Part shown: one piece after another, positions 1 to 11,183 of the stretch
Layout of the letters: each line of letters opens with the position of its first letter
Position numbering within the stretch: position 1 is the first letter of the stretch
Assembly (NCBI GenBank): GCA_012845835.1
Contig: JABAKD010000018.1
Location: forward strand, 6,944,862 to 7,008,861
Direction: 5' to 3'
Length of the DNA: 64,000 nucleotides
Source of the DNA: Undaria pinnatifida
Taxonomy: Eukaryota; Sar; Phaeophyceae; Laminariales; Alariaceae
Position numbers and translations under genes: made by a program
The notes under the pieces: model-generated
What the model was told of the DNA's origin: nothing
What the model saw: only the letters and a program-made list of their open reading frames with translations
Database searches by the model: none

Positions 1-27
1 TGGAAACATATACCTGGTATCAAAGTA

Positions 28-62
28 TATAGTCTAGTCTAGTCTAGTCCAGTCTAGTCTAG
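28..62. repeat. short AGTCT tandem repeat
   Basis: About six copies of a five-base AGTCT unit follow a TACCTGGTA motif at 11-19. The same TAGTCTA pairing beside that motif recurs near 40368 and 42400. No gene is visible in 1-316. Confidence 0.7.
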
Positions 63-316
63 GAGTTTCACAATTTCGTATAGGAAATTCAAAATCTCAC
101 AGATATTCAAAATCGGGAAAATTCAAAATTCAAAATTCGTACCTTTAAAGGTTGTACACCGACCCACACAGCCCACAACAAGCAAGTTCGGATACTCGTA
201 GCGCCGGCGAGATAGCATCGTAGCGCGCTGCGTGCCCACCCTACGCTACTCTACCCACGTACCATATCAAAACCCTTATCTAAAAAAAAGTCTGCCACAA
301 CCAGGCGAAGGTCATC

Positions 317-704
317 ATGCCCACTTCCTCCTCCAAGAAGCGCGTCGCGTCGCCTCCGGGGAGTGCTGAGCGCAATCCAAAATTGAGGCAACGCTCGATA
401 TCTGACGACATGACGAGGATCCCAGCAGCAGCCGTGTTGGATGCCTCCGCGCCCAGCTTCATCGATCTATCAAACGATGCGCCCGAAACGCCGTCCGTGT
501 CGGAATGTGATGACCCATCTGATGCCTCATCGAATGATGTGCCCTTTTACTTGCCAAGGCGCACGTCGTGGGAGGATCACCGAGACTATCATCTTCGGCA
601 GAAGACGTTCAGGCCGCTGTATCGCATGGATGAGGACTCCTTCGATGATCTTGTCAACCTGATCCGCCCGGCCCTGATGAGCCACGAACACTATTACCGT
701 ACAG
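317..704 (+). pseudogene. PIF/Harbinger-type transposase, exon 1 fragment
   Basis: An ATG-initiated stretch of 129 codons. The first ~90 residues are Ser/Pro/Asp-rich. The end carries the motif FRPLYRMDEDSFDDL followed by VNLIRPAL, which resembles the N-terminal region of PIF/Harbinger nucleases (an aromatic-YRM, then F-L-x2-L pattern). The reading runs into a textbook GC-type donor, ACAG followed by GCAAGT at 705, leaving phase 1. No catalytic DDE exon follows. Sequence from 710 is CAG-rich and then a tandem repeat, so this is an isolated 5' piece. The exon at 32361-32602 begins in the matching phase and reads like the next exon of the same family, but 32 kb away. The family call is inference from motif shape. 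Confidence 0.45.
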
Positions 705-813
705 GCAAGTTTCCGACTAACTGCGGCGATACATGCATCGCCATTAGCAGCAGCAGCAGCAGCAGTAGAATCAGCAGCGTGACATACTAGTAGTTGGTCG
801 TAATGAGGCGCGG

Positions 814-909
814 TCTCAACACCCGCAGTAGTAGTGATATCTGCGATGCATCATACAGGTATCTCAACACCCGCAGTAGTAGTGATATCTGCGATGCATC
901 ATACAGGTA
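814..909. repeat. 48-bp tandem duplication
   Basis: Two adjacent near-identical 48-bp units starting at 814 and 862, each beginning TCTCAACACCCGCAG and ending with CATACAGGTA. They lie just downstream of the broken Harbinger exon. Confidence 0.8.
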
Positions 910-1829
910 CGAGTAGTTCCTTGGAATGTACTTGTATTGGCATTGTCAATAGCTTGGACTTATTAATGTTTTATATAATGAGGCGCGCGAAGCGCGCAGC
1001 GCTGAGCTATTTTTTCCTGATTTTCCAACGAAAAAAAGCCTCTTCTTGTCGGATCGCATACGAGGGTCAGCTCACGAGGGTACGGAGCCTCGAAATACTT
1101 TCTCTGTGCAATGTATGTGTGTATTGTGTGTACAGTATGTTTGTTTGTATCAAGTTTTTCGGCCACGTTTGTCCACGGCACTCAGCGTACACGGCACCAA
1201 GGCCAGTTCCAAAAGGTCCTGTGCACGCACAAATGACAGACAACTCTTCTCGTACTAGTTTCGCTGTACGTCGTGGAGAGTTCATCGAGATAGGTGCGGC
1301 AACGTGTGGTTTCCCAGGCACCAACTACTAGGTGTTCGGCATTTTGTGATTTGACAGGAATTGCTGGGCTTCGTTATATAAATCTATATATCTTAGTTCG
1401 CTTATCACATATGCACATCCTTACGTCTGCGGATATCTCCCGCCTCTGACCGCCTTTCCGCGCGGTTTCTTCGCTGAGGCGTGCCCCCGCCTCGCCTGCA
1501 ACCACCGGCTCAGCTGATCCGCCCGCTCGGCGCCGTAGCGCGCGCGCGAGGCCTCGACGTCGAGATCTACGACGAGATCTCCGAAAAATCGTGCCCTGCG
1601 AGACGTTTGGTGCGTAGTCTGCACACAGGGCTAATGTCTTGGCGTTATTTCTTCGGTACGATACGTGTTCTCTGACCTCCGACACACGGGGGGGGGTCGA
1701 TTACCTGGCCGGCGTCGCCATTGCAAAGGCCACTAAGCGACGTTTGTGCTAGGATCTGGGGAAGAAAAGTTCGTAATCCCCGAGAACACATGCCACCCAG
1801 GCGTAGTGGAGAACTGCGAAGTCTACAGC
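910..1829. other. no recognisable gene
   Basis: Mixed-composition sequence. ORFs up to ~165 codons exist on both strands but overlap one another and show no family motif. I see nothing I can name. Confidence 0.5.
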
Positions 1830-2215
1830 AGCACGTATACATGTACATGATGTACAGCAGTAGCTGAAGCTATGATGAGCCTGCAGCATCACGAAGCTAC
1901 AAATGGTATATGCACAGCAGCATCACGAAGCTACAAATGGTATATGCACAGCAGAATCACGAAGCTACAAATGGTATATATATGCACAGCAGCAGCTAGG
2001 CGTCGTGGAGAACTGCGAACTCTCAATATTTTTGAACCCCCGGTAGTCTACAGCAGCACGTATAAATCAGCAGCACGTACATGTACATGATGTACAGCAG
2101 TAGCTGAAGCTATGATGAGCCTGCAGCATCACGAAGCTACAAATGGTATATGCACAGCAGCATCACGAAGCTACAAATGGTATATGTACAGCAGGTATAT
2201 GCACAGCAGCAGCTG
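1830..2215. repeat. nested tandem and segmental duplication
   Basis: A ~34-bp unit containing CACGAAGCTACAAATGGTAT is repeated three times in 1882-1990 and twice in 2122-2200. Each array is preceded by the same TGTACATGATGTACAGCAG segment, so a ~230-bp block has been duplicated with its internal tandem units. Confidence 0.75.
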
Positions 2216-2445
2216 TGGCCGCGCCTTTCTGCGTAGCAACGCAGAGCGTCACCCAGCTGGGGTGAACCGCCATGCTCTCCCATAATTTCCAGGCTGCCTT
2301 CTCGCATTGTTCCGCCGCACACGGGAAATCGGGAAAATTTGTCGGCATTTTCCCTTTCCAGTATCTCCCATATATGAATTAACAAACTTCGTCTAACTCT
2401 TGGCATTACTTCTTACCCTCTTAATATTTACTATCCTGCGCTGCG

Positions 2446-2480
2446 ACCGGCGGCCGTCCAGGCCGCCGGCGTAGCCCCTT
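2446..2480. repeat. GC-rich hairpin with AGCCCCTTGTA tail
   Basis: A perfect 9-bp stem, CCGGCGGCC with its complement around loop GTCCA, is followed by AGCCCCTTGTA. The same hairpin-plus-tail layout with a different stem sequence occurs at 6183-6224, 17128-17166, 58760-58798 and 59103-59149. Confidence 0.6.
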
Positions 2481-2917
2481 GTAAACATATATAAAATCCT
2501 TCTTTGGTGTCAGGTATTTGGTCAGGAGTTTTTTGTCTCGGCCGAAGTATGCGATTCGCGGAACTGGAATTCCCGGTCGAACATAGCTTGGTTCGGGCGC
2601 CGCCTTCTGGTGGCGGCTCCAACGCCCCTTGCCCTGCCGTGTCCGTTCCGCACATCGACGTGAACGCGGACGGATGCCGAGCGAGACAAGCGAGAAGTTG
2701 CAAAAATACCGCATGTCGAGGAGGAATTTCGGAGATTTCGGATGTATCTTTCGACTATGTCCGCAACGCCTGGATGATATACACAAATGACATCATTTCC
2801 AAACGGTACTTGATAGTGTTTGGAATTTTGCGGTGGCATACTCTCGAGCGTTAGTTTCTTGGCTGTACTTTTTTACTAGTTGTTTGGTTTTTTGCCCGGC
2901 CTTTTTATTGCTTTTGT

Positions 2918-3717
2918 TTCGCAGCGAACTATCCCGCTGTGCTCGCTTCTATGTGGCCATTGTCCATGCCATTTCATGTCACCTCCCTTCTGTTTTGAGC
3001 TCGTCGTCGTGCCGTCGAGGTACGAGGAAACCCGTACGTACTGGGTGAGAACAGCAGTATGTACGACGAGCATGAACGCCAACTGATGACATTGGCAAAC
3101 ACACAACAGCAGGTGTAGCAGCAGTAGCCGAAGGGCGAAACTTCTAGCACATACAGCAGCAACTAGTAGCAACCAGAACCACAGCAGATAGCTCAAAGTG
3201 CAGTACGAGTGCCGTTGGCAAGTTTAGTCGTACACGCATCACTCTGTTCAATATAAAACAGAATCTCGAGACAAAACCAAGCAGGTAGAAGAGCCGTCTC
3301 TTCGGCCTCTGGCCCTGGCTTTAGCACGGCCGCTGACACTCCAGGCAGCCTCTGCTGTAGGCATGAACGAGTGCGGTTGATTCGCAGCGAACTATCCCGC
3401 TGTGCTCGCTTCTATGTGGCCATTGTCCATGCCATTTCATGCCACCTCCCTTCTGTTTTGAGCTCGTCGTCGTTCCGTCGAGGTACGAGGAAACCCGTAC
3501 GTAGTGGGTGAGAACAGCAGTATGTACGACGAGCATGAACGCCAACTGACAACATTGGCAAACACACAACATCAGGTGCAGCAGCAGTAGCCGAAGGGCG
3601 AAACTTCTAGCACATACTGCAGCAACTAGTAGCAACCAGAACCACAGCAGATAGCTCAAAGTGCAGTACGAGTGCCGTTGGCAAGTTTAGTCGTACACGC
3701 ATCACTCTGTCCAATAT
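2918..3717. repeat. 337-bp direct repeat pair (2918-3254 and 3381-3717)
   Basis: Two near-identical copies starting TTCGCAGCGAACTATCC are separated by 126 bp. The right arm of the inverted repeat has the same pair, with the second copy truncated (19618-19955 and 20093-20302). TG...CA ends can be drawn, but no primer-binding site or purine tract flanks them, so an LTR reading is not supported. Confidence 0.7.
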
Positions 3718-5055
3718 ATAACAACCGTTTTATGTTCATATTGATGGAGAAAAAATATTGCATTTCCTGTAAGAATGACGCGTCGTACGAGCGGACGTTC
3801 TGATTCTGGTGTGCTGCTGCCGTGAGACCATCGAGCACACCGCATGTTTTACCCAAACAAGAGCCAACAAGAGGCAGCGCACAGGGGCCCCCAACACAGA
3901 GACACGTGACAACCACGGCCAGCTAGCTGTCGATTGCGTAATTCGTCGGTAGTCCGTGCTTCGGTGGGTGTATCGGAAGTCGTTCGTAGTACTGCTGTAG
4001 ATCGTCGAAAAACCACGTGACATCCCGTTCTGGTGGCAGACTCGCAAGTAGACCCCCCAAAATTTATTTACCTTTTCTTTTTCTTGGCCCCATGCACCCA
4101 TTTCCTTTCCTTTCTCTTCTTTGTTTGTTTCTTTTTTCCAATTGACTTGCGTCCGTTGTGCGTATGCGTAGTGATAGATACCACGTGTAGTATATACGTG
4201 GTAGTCTTTCTTGGGTGGCAAGCGGTATAGTCGGTTTTTCCAGGCGCGAGTAATGAGACGTATGCACCGGTATGGACCTGGCACATCGTAGAGTGACTCC
4301 CGATTTCACTTTTATATGTTTCTGGTGGAGGCATGAATTGCGTCAGCTGTAGTTTGTGCGTGTACCACCTTTGGTTTGTGTTTTTCCCCTAGGGTATTCC
4401 TCAGCTCCAGAATGACTGGAGCCTGTCCTGTGACCACGGACTTGATTATGCGAGTTAATGTGAGAACGACAACAACAACTGAAATATTGCCTGTTTCTTG
4501 ACCTTTCAGCTGCTTCCTGCAATTTTTTATTTTTTCTGCCAACACGATTTTGAACTTTTTCGCGATTTTTTCTTCCTTTTTGTCTAGTATGTTGAACTTC
4601 CTACCATTTGCCGCTAATTTGCCGCCTGTGTATTATTAGTTGCGGAACGGTTCAGCTTTAGCTTTTCTTTGATTCGCACCATTTGTTTTGTACTTGACGA
4701 AGCTTCATCGGCCGAGATCTGGGCTTGGCTCATCAGCTCGACACCGCCCAGCACCCCATCGCAGCGCTATAGCTTACAGCAACGAAGCGCCGTGCAGTGC
4801 CCTGCAATGCCCTGCGGCTCAGCTCAGCAGCGCACCGCAGCGCAGCGCTAGCTCAGCAGAGCGAAGCGCTATGCTTTGCCGTGCTCTGCCGTCGCGGTCG
4901 TTCGTTATTCATGATATCTAAAACTCCGCGTACGCTGATATTTAGGTATTTGGCGCCTTATTCTATACATATCGCGTCAACCATCGTAATATCATACAAT
5001 ATGGGGGACGGAATGTAATCTCTATTCAAATATCCTGTTTTGTTTTAATCAATTG

Positions 5056-5399
5056 TCAGCCGACCGCCCCGGTGGTCTAGTGGTTTTACCCTCGAATACT
5101 ACCATCGTTCGGTTGTCCTTGAGTTCGACACCCACCACGATGAGATTTGACTTTATTTGCAAAAATGCAAAAAAAAACAGGGATCAACTGCTGAGAGCGC
5201 CTAGCAGCGTGAGTTGGTACAATTCGACGCGAGCCGACGAGGGAAGAAAATGCTGGATTCTCCTCGCGGTAAAAATGAAAGCACGTGCCGAAGTGGGTAG
5301 GGAGGAGGAGGGCCCGCTATGTGACCCCGGATCTGAGTTACTAGTGGGAGGGAGCGCGAGAGTGGTGCGGGGATAATAAATGGGATGAAGAAAAAAAAA
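5056..5399 (+). mobile_element. tRNA-derived SINE
   Basis: The head has a pol III A box (TGGTCTAGTGG at 5073-5083) and a B box (GAGTTCGACAC at 5121-5131) at tRNA-like spacing. A ~250-bp body follows and ends in an A-rich tail near 5390-5399. It begins with GCCCCGGTGG, as does the element at 16706-17024, so the two belong to one SINE family. A reversed copy sits in the other inverted-repeat arm. Confidence 0.65.
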
Positions 5400-6182
5400 T
5401 GTTACAAAGGTATATTATTATTACTACCAGTAAATAATATGCCACTTTCTAGGAAATACGCACGGCACTATCAGCAGTCGTCATGGTAGAGGCACTCCGG
5501 ATATTATGCATTGAGGGGACGCGTCCGATTTCGACAACGTGAAAGCACTCACGAAGAAAAGACAGCAGACACACATATCCCGCCTTCCCGAGAAAAAACA
5601 GAGAAGAAGCGCTACGCCAACCTCCCGTACGAGCAAAGCCACCCCCGCACCAATCTTAGACAACGCCGCCTCAACGAGAGATCGCCCTCCTCTTCTACGT
5701 TTTCCTCCTCGCCCGCGACCACGCAGAACAATCAATGCGACAGCCTTCACGTAACAAACAAAGCAATCTTCTTCCAAACCCTCGCCGGCTGACATGTCCC
5801 CATGTCGACATTTGATGCAAACCGACTTTGCATCCTGTCGACTTCGAACTTCCATTGCCACGGGGACAGCAGTGCAGTCTCTTCATTGATGCCAAGGCCT
5901 CTTTTGTTTCGCCTAGAGGCGACGCAGGTTCTCAATATTACTCTTTTCGGTATTTTTGTTTGATAAACGCCAACTTTTACTTGACGGCGCATTTAACATA
6001 GTTTGTTTCGCCTATGCTTGCCTTCTTTTTGTTGTATAATATAACGTTTTTCTTTTGTCAAAGCATGACTTTCATAATCCCATGTTCGTATTAAACTCTT
6101 GGCATTACTATATAGTTCAATGCATACCAAATCGACAGCTACACCTTAAGTTGTCGAAGTGCTGCCCTGCCCTACCCGAAGC

Positions 6183-6224
6183 ATGGGCGCCGGCGAATGC
6201 CGGCGCCCATGCGGAGCCCTTGTA
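6183..6224. repeat. 14-bp-stem hairpin at end of inverted-repeat arm
   Basis: GCATGGGCGCCGGC and its perfect complement surround loop GAAT, followed by GGAGCCCTTGTA. It marks the exact boundary of the left inverted-repeat arm. Confidence 0.8.
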
Positions 6225-6532
6225 AGTATACCAACTTCTTTCTGCTGAAAGTGCTCGGTTGGTGCACCCCTGGCATTTCCGGGGGTCCCACTTCGATACC
6301 GCCTCCGCGCGTTACTTGCGGAACGGTCCAGCTTTTCTCCGCCACATCTCCGGGGTCGGACGGTCCAGCTTTTCTTTTTCGCCTTATTATTTTTGTTTCT
6401 GCTCGTTTTGCCAGTTGTTCCTTGACTTTTCAGCTGCTTCCTGCCGATTTGGTTTTCTGCCAACACTACTCGTACTTTGAACTTTTTCGCGATTTTTTCT
6501 TCCTTTTTGTATATAATAGTAAGGGCCCGAAA

Positions 6533-7325
6533 TAACGAGGAACTTGCCAAATCGAATTTCGATTTTTTTTCTTTATTTCATGAAAAATCCACGAAAAAAT
6601 CAACTTTGGTTCTTATCAAGGAACAACGCAGTGCGTTCTAGGAAAAGAAAAAAATCCAAAAACGCAAAAGGGTCAACGAACACCCGTGGGCGACGACCGA
6701 GGCGAGCGATGGCTCGCGTCCTCCGCGGAGCGCCGCGGCTAGCGGCAGATTGTTTTGGCCGGCAGCGGCTTGGAGGCTATGGCTTTTTTAGGTGTCTCTT
6801 GGATGGGCTGGCGCCACCCCGCCGCCCGACACGGGCAGCAGCGACGGGGATATAGCGGTCGAACTTCTGAGCGAAGTCATCATGTGGTAGTTGGTCGTGT
6901 AACTTTCGAGGTGCAGGGCGACGAAAAACTGGGTTTGCGGCGGTTTCGGTTGTTTTCGAAGCGTCGCAGGCGGTCTACGCTGTGCTAAGGACCTTCGGAG
7001 GCCGCGCTGCGGCTGCTCCGGTGGTCCTACCTCTCGTAATGGTGGCTTCTCGCCTCTCAATCAGCCGACGCCATGGCACCAATTCGCTTGGCCGGCTTCG
7101 GTTACACAGAACAAGCCGTGTCTTGGTGGACAAACTCCCCAAATTTAATTTCGATTTTCGACTAAATTCGACCGAGAAAGTCTTTTTTTACTTCTTGGTT
7201 GAATTTGATTTTTCGTAATAATTCTGAGAATGCCTGCTTGGTGATTCATTTTTTGACCAATCAGATGCAAATTTAATTCAATTCTATAAACAAAATCGAA
7301 ATTCGATTTGGCAAGTTCCTCGTTA
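6533..7325. mobile_element. non-autonomous DNA element with perfect 34-bp TIRs
   Basis: TAACGAGGAACTTGCCAAAT... at 6533-6566 is matched exactly in reverse complement at 7292-7325. Imperfect inversion continues outward (GGGCCC on both sides). It interrupts a dispersed repeat whose uninterrupted versions are near 4560-4640 and 57800-57880. The ~790-bp interior has no transposase. I could not define a target duplication. Confidence 0.7.
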
Positions 7326-7329
7326 ATCT

Positions 7330-7830
7330 GGGCCCTACGTTGGATTTCTTACCATTTATTTGCCGCCCATTTGCCGCCTGTGCATTACTTGCGGAACGGT
7401 CCAGCTTTAGCTTTTCTTCGATTCCCACCATTTGTTTTGTACTTGACGAAGTTTCATCAGCTGAGATCTGGGCTTGGCTCATCAGCTCCCCGCCGCCCAG
7501 CACCCCATCGCAGCGCTATAACTCACAGCAACGCAGCGCCGTGCAGTGCCCTGCGATGCCCTGCAGCTCTAGCTCAGCAGAGCGCAGCGCCCTGCTTTGC
7601 CGTGCTTTCTTTGCCGTGCTTTGCCATTCTGCGTGCTTTCTTGTGCTTTTTTGCTAGTTCGTACATGCCAGTAATATTCGAAGTATCATACCACGTACCG
7701 GTACTATTAATACTACACCAGGTTTGTACACACCTACCGTATAAAAACCCACTCAAGGATGGACGGAATATTTGCAATTAATTTGGTATTTTTTTAACGT
7801 ATTTACAAATGGTATATATCGACCAGCAGG
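7330..7830 (+). repeat. dispersed repeat with GCAGCGC-rich core
   Basis: Contains GCGGAACGGTCCAGCTTT, CATCAGCTGAGATCTGGGCT and a dense GCAGCGC/CAGCGC run. Related copies occur at about 4650-4920, 18430-18720 (reversed) and 57880-58270. Open frames here read through simple repeats and are not credible genes. Confidence 0.7.
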
Positions 7831-7839
7831 AGTAATAAA

Positions 7840-9190
7840 CACCTTTATGCAGTTGATATCACGTCATCATCTTTCTGACCATCCATTACGTAGTCTTCAT
7901 TCTTTCCCCCCACCCCCCTCAACCCCCTCCGCCAACGCCCCCTCTTTTCCCACCACCCGCACGATCGCCTAGACCTAGCACCACGCGAATAGCAAGCCCC
8001 TACATATCTTTGATCTCACAGCCGGAGTGCATTTGAATATTATTTGTGACCTAAACCTCCTGAAAAATCCCCCCCCCCCCCCCCCCCCCCCCCGTTCTCG
8101 CTCTCCCTTGCTCAAACGCCCCACCTGATATCGAAATCCGCCAGATTAGTAAACACTTCACGCACTGGATATCACCTCATTATCTTTCTTGAGCCATCCA
8201 TGCCGCTGCTTCCCCCCTCCCCCCCGCCCCGAACGCCCCCTTCTTCCCCACCATCCGCACCATCGCCTAGACCTAGCACAACACGTGTAACGAACCCCTA
8301 CATCTATGCCACCTAAAGCCCCCCCGTCCCCCCTCCCCCTCCCCCCCCCCCCCCCGCCCCCACCCCCCCACCTCCCCAACCCCCCCATCCCATCCCAACC
8401 CCACCCCCTCGAACACTCCGCCCTCTCTCTACTCACTGATTGTACGACTTACCCCAGGATATACATGATAAACTGATGCTTTCTTTCCAAAACCGTCACA
8501 TTTATCCCCTCAAAATAATGTATAGTTTCCACGCACAGATTGAGGTGCCCCACCCGCCCCAACCCCCCCCTATGATAAACTGGTGTATTTTTTTTTTTTT
8601 TTTTTCCCAAAACCGTCATATTGATCCCCTTGAAGGATTTATAGCTTTCACGCACAAATTGCCCGCCCGTCCGCCCCCCCCCCCCAGCCCCCCCCCCCCC
8701 CTCCAACCCCGCTCGCTTATGATCAAAACCAGGCCCCCACGTCCTTCAAAACTCCGCCCTCCCCTCACCGGTTATTTGACTTACAGGATTCACTTGATAA
8801 ACGGATACATTTCCTTCCACAGCTGTCAGAATTTGTCCCCCTCAGAAACGGGTTTTATAGTTTCCGCGCACAGACTGACTAACATCACCCTGTTGACCCT
8901 GATAGCTACACTGTAGTTGTAAGGGGGGCTGCCGACCTATATCCTTAATGAGGACACACAACCCGTAATACGCGCGATCGGAGTATCACACACAGCTTGC
9001 AAAGATGATTTTCGAAAGAATCTTCGATCTCACAGCTGGAGTGTATTTTCATTTTTCCTTTTAGCCCATCAAAGGATGTCAACAAAACATCCAAAATTGG
9101 AAAGGGGATCGACGATGCGGCTATTCGAAACAAACGAAAATGAGGCTATAGATTCCCCCACACCTCGTAATAATGAGGCTTAAACGCCTC
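7840..9190 (+). repeat. C-rich dispersed repeat
   Basis: Long C runs (8069-8093 and around 8338-8360) alternate with conserved blocks such as CGCCTAGACCTAGCAC and GATATACATGATAAACTG. A reversed copy fills 59160-59990 in TAF5 intron 1. Internal blocks repeat at roughly 250-bp spacing (8080-8300, 8440-8650, 8780-8900). Confidence 0.75.
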
Positions 9191-9227
9191 ATTGCAAGAT
9201 ATATAACCCTATGATGGAGCTCACAAC

Positions 9228-10263
9228 TGTGAAATTAATAGGTGGGGACACAGAGTGCCCCCTGCAGGTCTGCCAATTGAGCAGGTCTTCGGAGAGTACT
9301 CACTTTCGTTCCTTCGTAGAGATGTAGCTTTATTCGTTTCCACCAGAGCCCGGGATAGCTTCTGAGATCGGAGGCGCGTGCCTCCGATCTAATTCCTAAT
9401 TTCCCCGAATATAAACCGCCAACCTTATCATACGAAACCCATCCAAATGATCTCAAATTCGGATACCTACAGGCCTTTCGAGGCCGTATCTTAACACTAG
9501 CCCACCCTGATGAGTCGCATATGCAGAAATATGGGAGATTCGGGGAAACTCCGGTTCTACGAACTAGACCATGAGTCGAAGATGCGGCTCCTCAAACCCC
9601 ACTCCCACACCTCTAACCGTCTGGCTATGGAGCCAGGAACACGCGAAGAAAAGCAGTAGAAAGAAAAGCAGACCCAACAGCAAGGCAATAGTCACCCATC
9701 AAAAACTTGCCGCATGCCGCCGGCGTGGCGGGGGGGCAGAAAAGGCTCTAGAACCTGCCGCATGCCGCCGGTGTGGCGGGGGGGGGGCAGGAAAGGCTCT
9801 ACGGTAAACCAACCACAGAAAAGGTACTATGGCGAGGCGAACCTCTGTCAATATCCAAGCCGTTTCATTTCCTGGGGATACCGGGGAGAGTATTTTTCAA
9901 GTTCGCCATGGGGAAATCTGAAAAAGTTTATTATGGTGGATGTGGGGATCGAACCCACGACCCAAAACCCCATGGTCCTGCCGACGACGCCACTTGTGAA
10001 ATTAATAGGTGGGGACACAGAGTGCCCCCTGCAGGTCTGTCAATTGAGCAGGTCTTCGGAGAGTACTCACTTTCGTTCCTTCGTAGAGATGTAGCTTTAT
10101 TCGTTTCCACCAGAGCCCGGGATAGCTTCTGAGATCGGAGGCGCGTGCCTCCGATCTAATTCCTAATTTCCCCGAATATAAACCGCCAACCTTATCATAC
10201 GAAACCCATCCAAATGATCTCAAATTCGGATACCTACAGGCCTTTCGAGGCCGTATCTTAACA
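9228..10263 (-). mobile_element. TRIM-like miniature LTR retrotransposon
   Basis: Two almost identical 269-bp direct repeats (9228-9496 and 9995-10263) have TG...CA ends and enclose ~498 bp of non-coding DNA. Read on the minus strand, the interior starts two bases after the LTR with TGGCGTCGTCGGCAG, a plausible tRNA primer-binding site, and ends at the other LTR with the purine-rich AGGGTGGG. CAAC flanks both outer ends as a possible target duplication. No gag or pol is present, so it would move only in trans. Confidence 0.65.
9934..9994 (-). other. tRNA-like fragment with A and B boxes
   Basis: On the minus strand TGGCGTCGTCGG matches an A box and GGGTTCGATCCC forms a T-arm (GTGGG stem), followed by ATCCACCA. 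The 5' acceptor strand is missing because the TRIM LTR starts there, so this is not a functional tRNA gene. It overlaps the putative TRIM primer-binding site. Confidence 0.4.
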
Positions 10264-10315
10264 CAACCGTGAGCGCTCGACACCATTTTTTTTTGCGATC
10301 CGATCCGATCCGATA

Positions 10316-11183
<868 letters not shown>

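Larger units (their letters stand above)
2484..6224 (+). repeat. left arm of large inverted repeat
   Basis: About 3.7 kb that reappears in reverse orientation at 17128-20652 with many small indels. The arm contains a 337-bp direct repeat, a tRNA-derived SINE, a GCAGCGC-rich segment and a terminal hairpin ending in CCCTTGTA. The spacer between arms (about 10.9 kb) holds the LINE, the gap and the gypsy element. Because both arms carry the same nested SINE, the duplication came after that insertion. ORFs inside differ between arms mostly at amino-acid-changing positions, so I do not call genes here. Confidence 0.85.

Noticed and set aside
5060-5135. Candidate functional tRNA gene
   Set aside because: A and B boxes exist, but the stems do not pair into a full cloverleaf and an A-tailed body follows; it is a SINE head.
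5481-5861. Open 126-codon frame kept in both inverted-repeat arms (also 17489-17869)
   Set aside because: Nearly all differences between the copies change amino acids and there is no recognised domain, so the shared frame more likely reflects recent duplication than selection.
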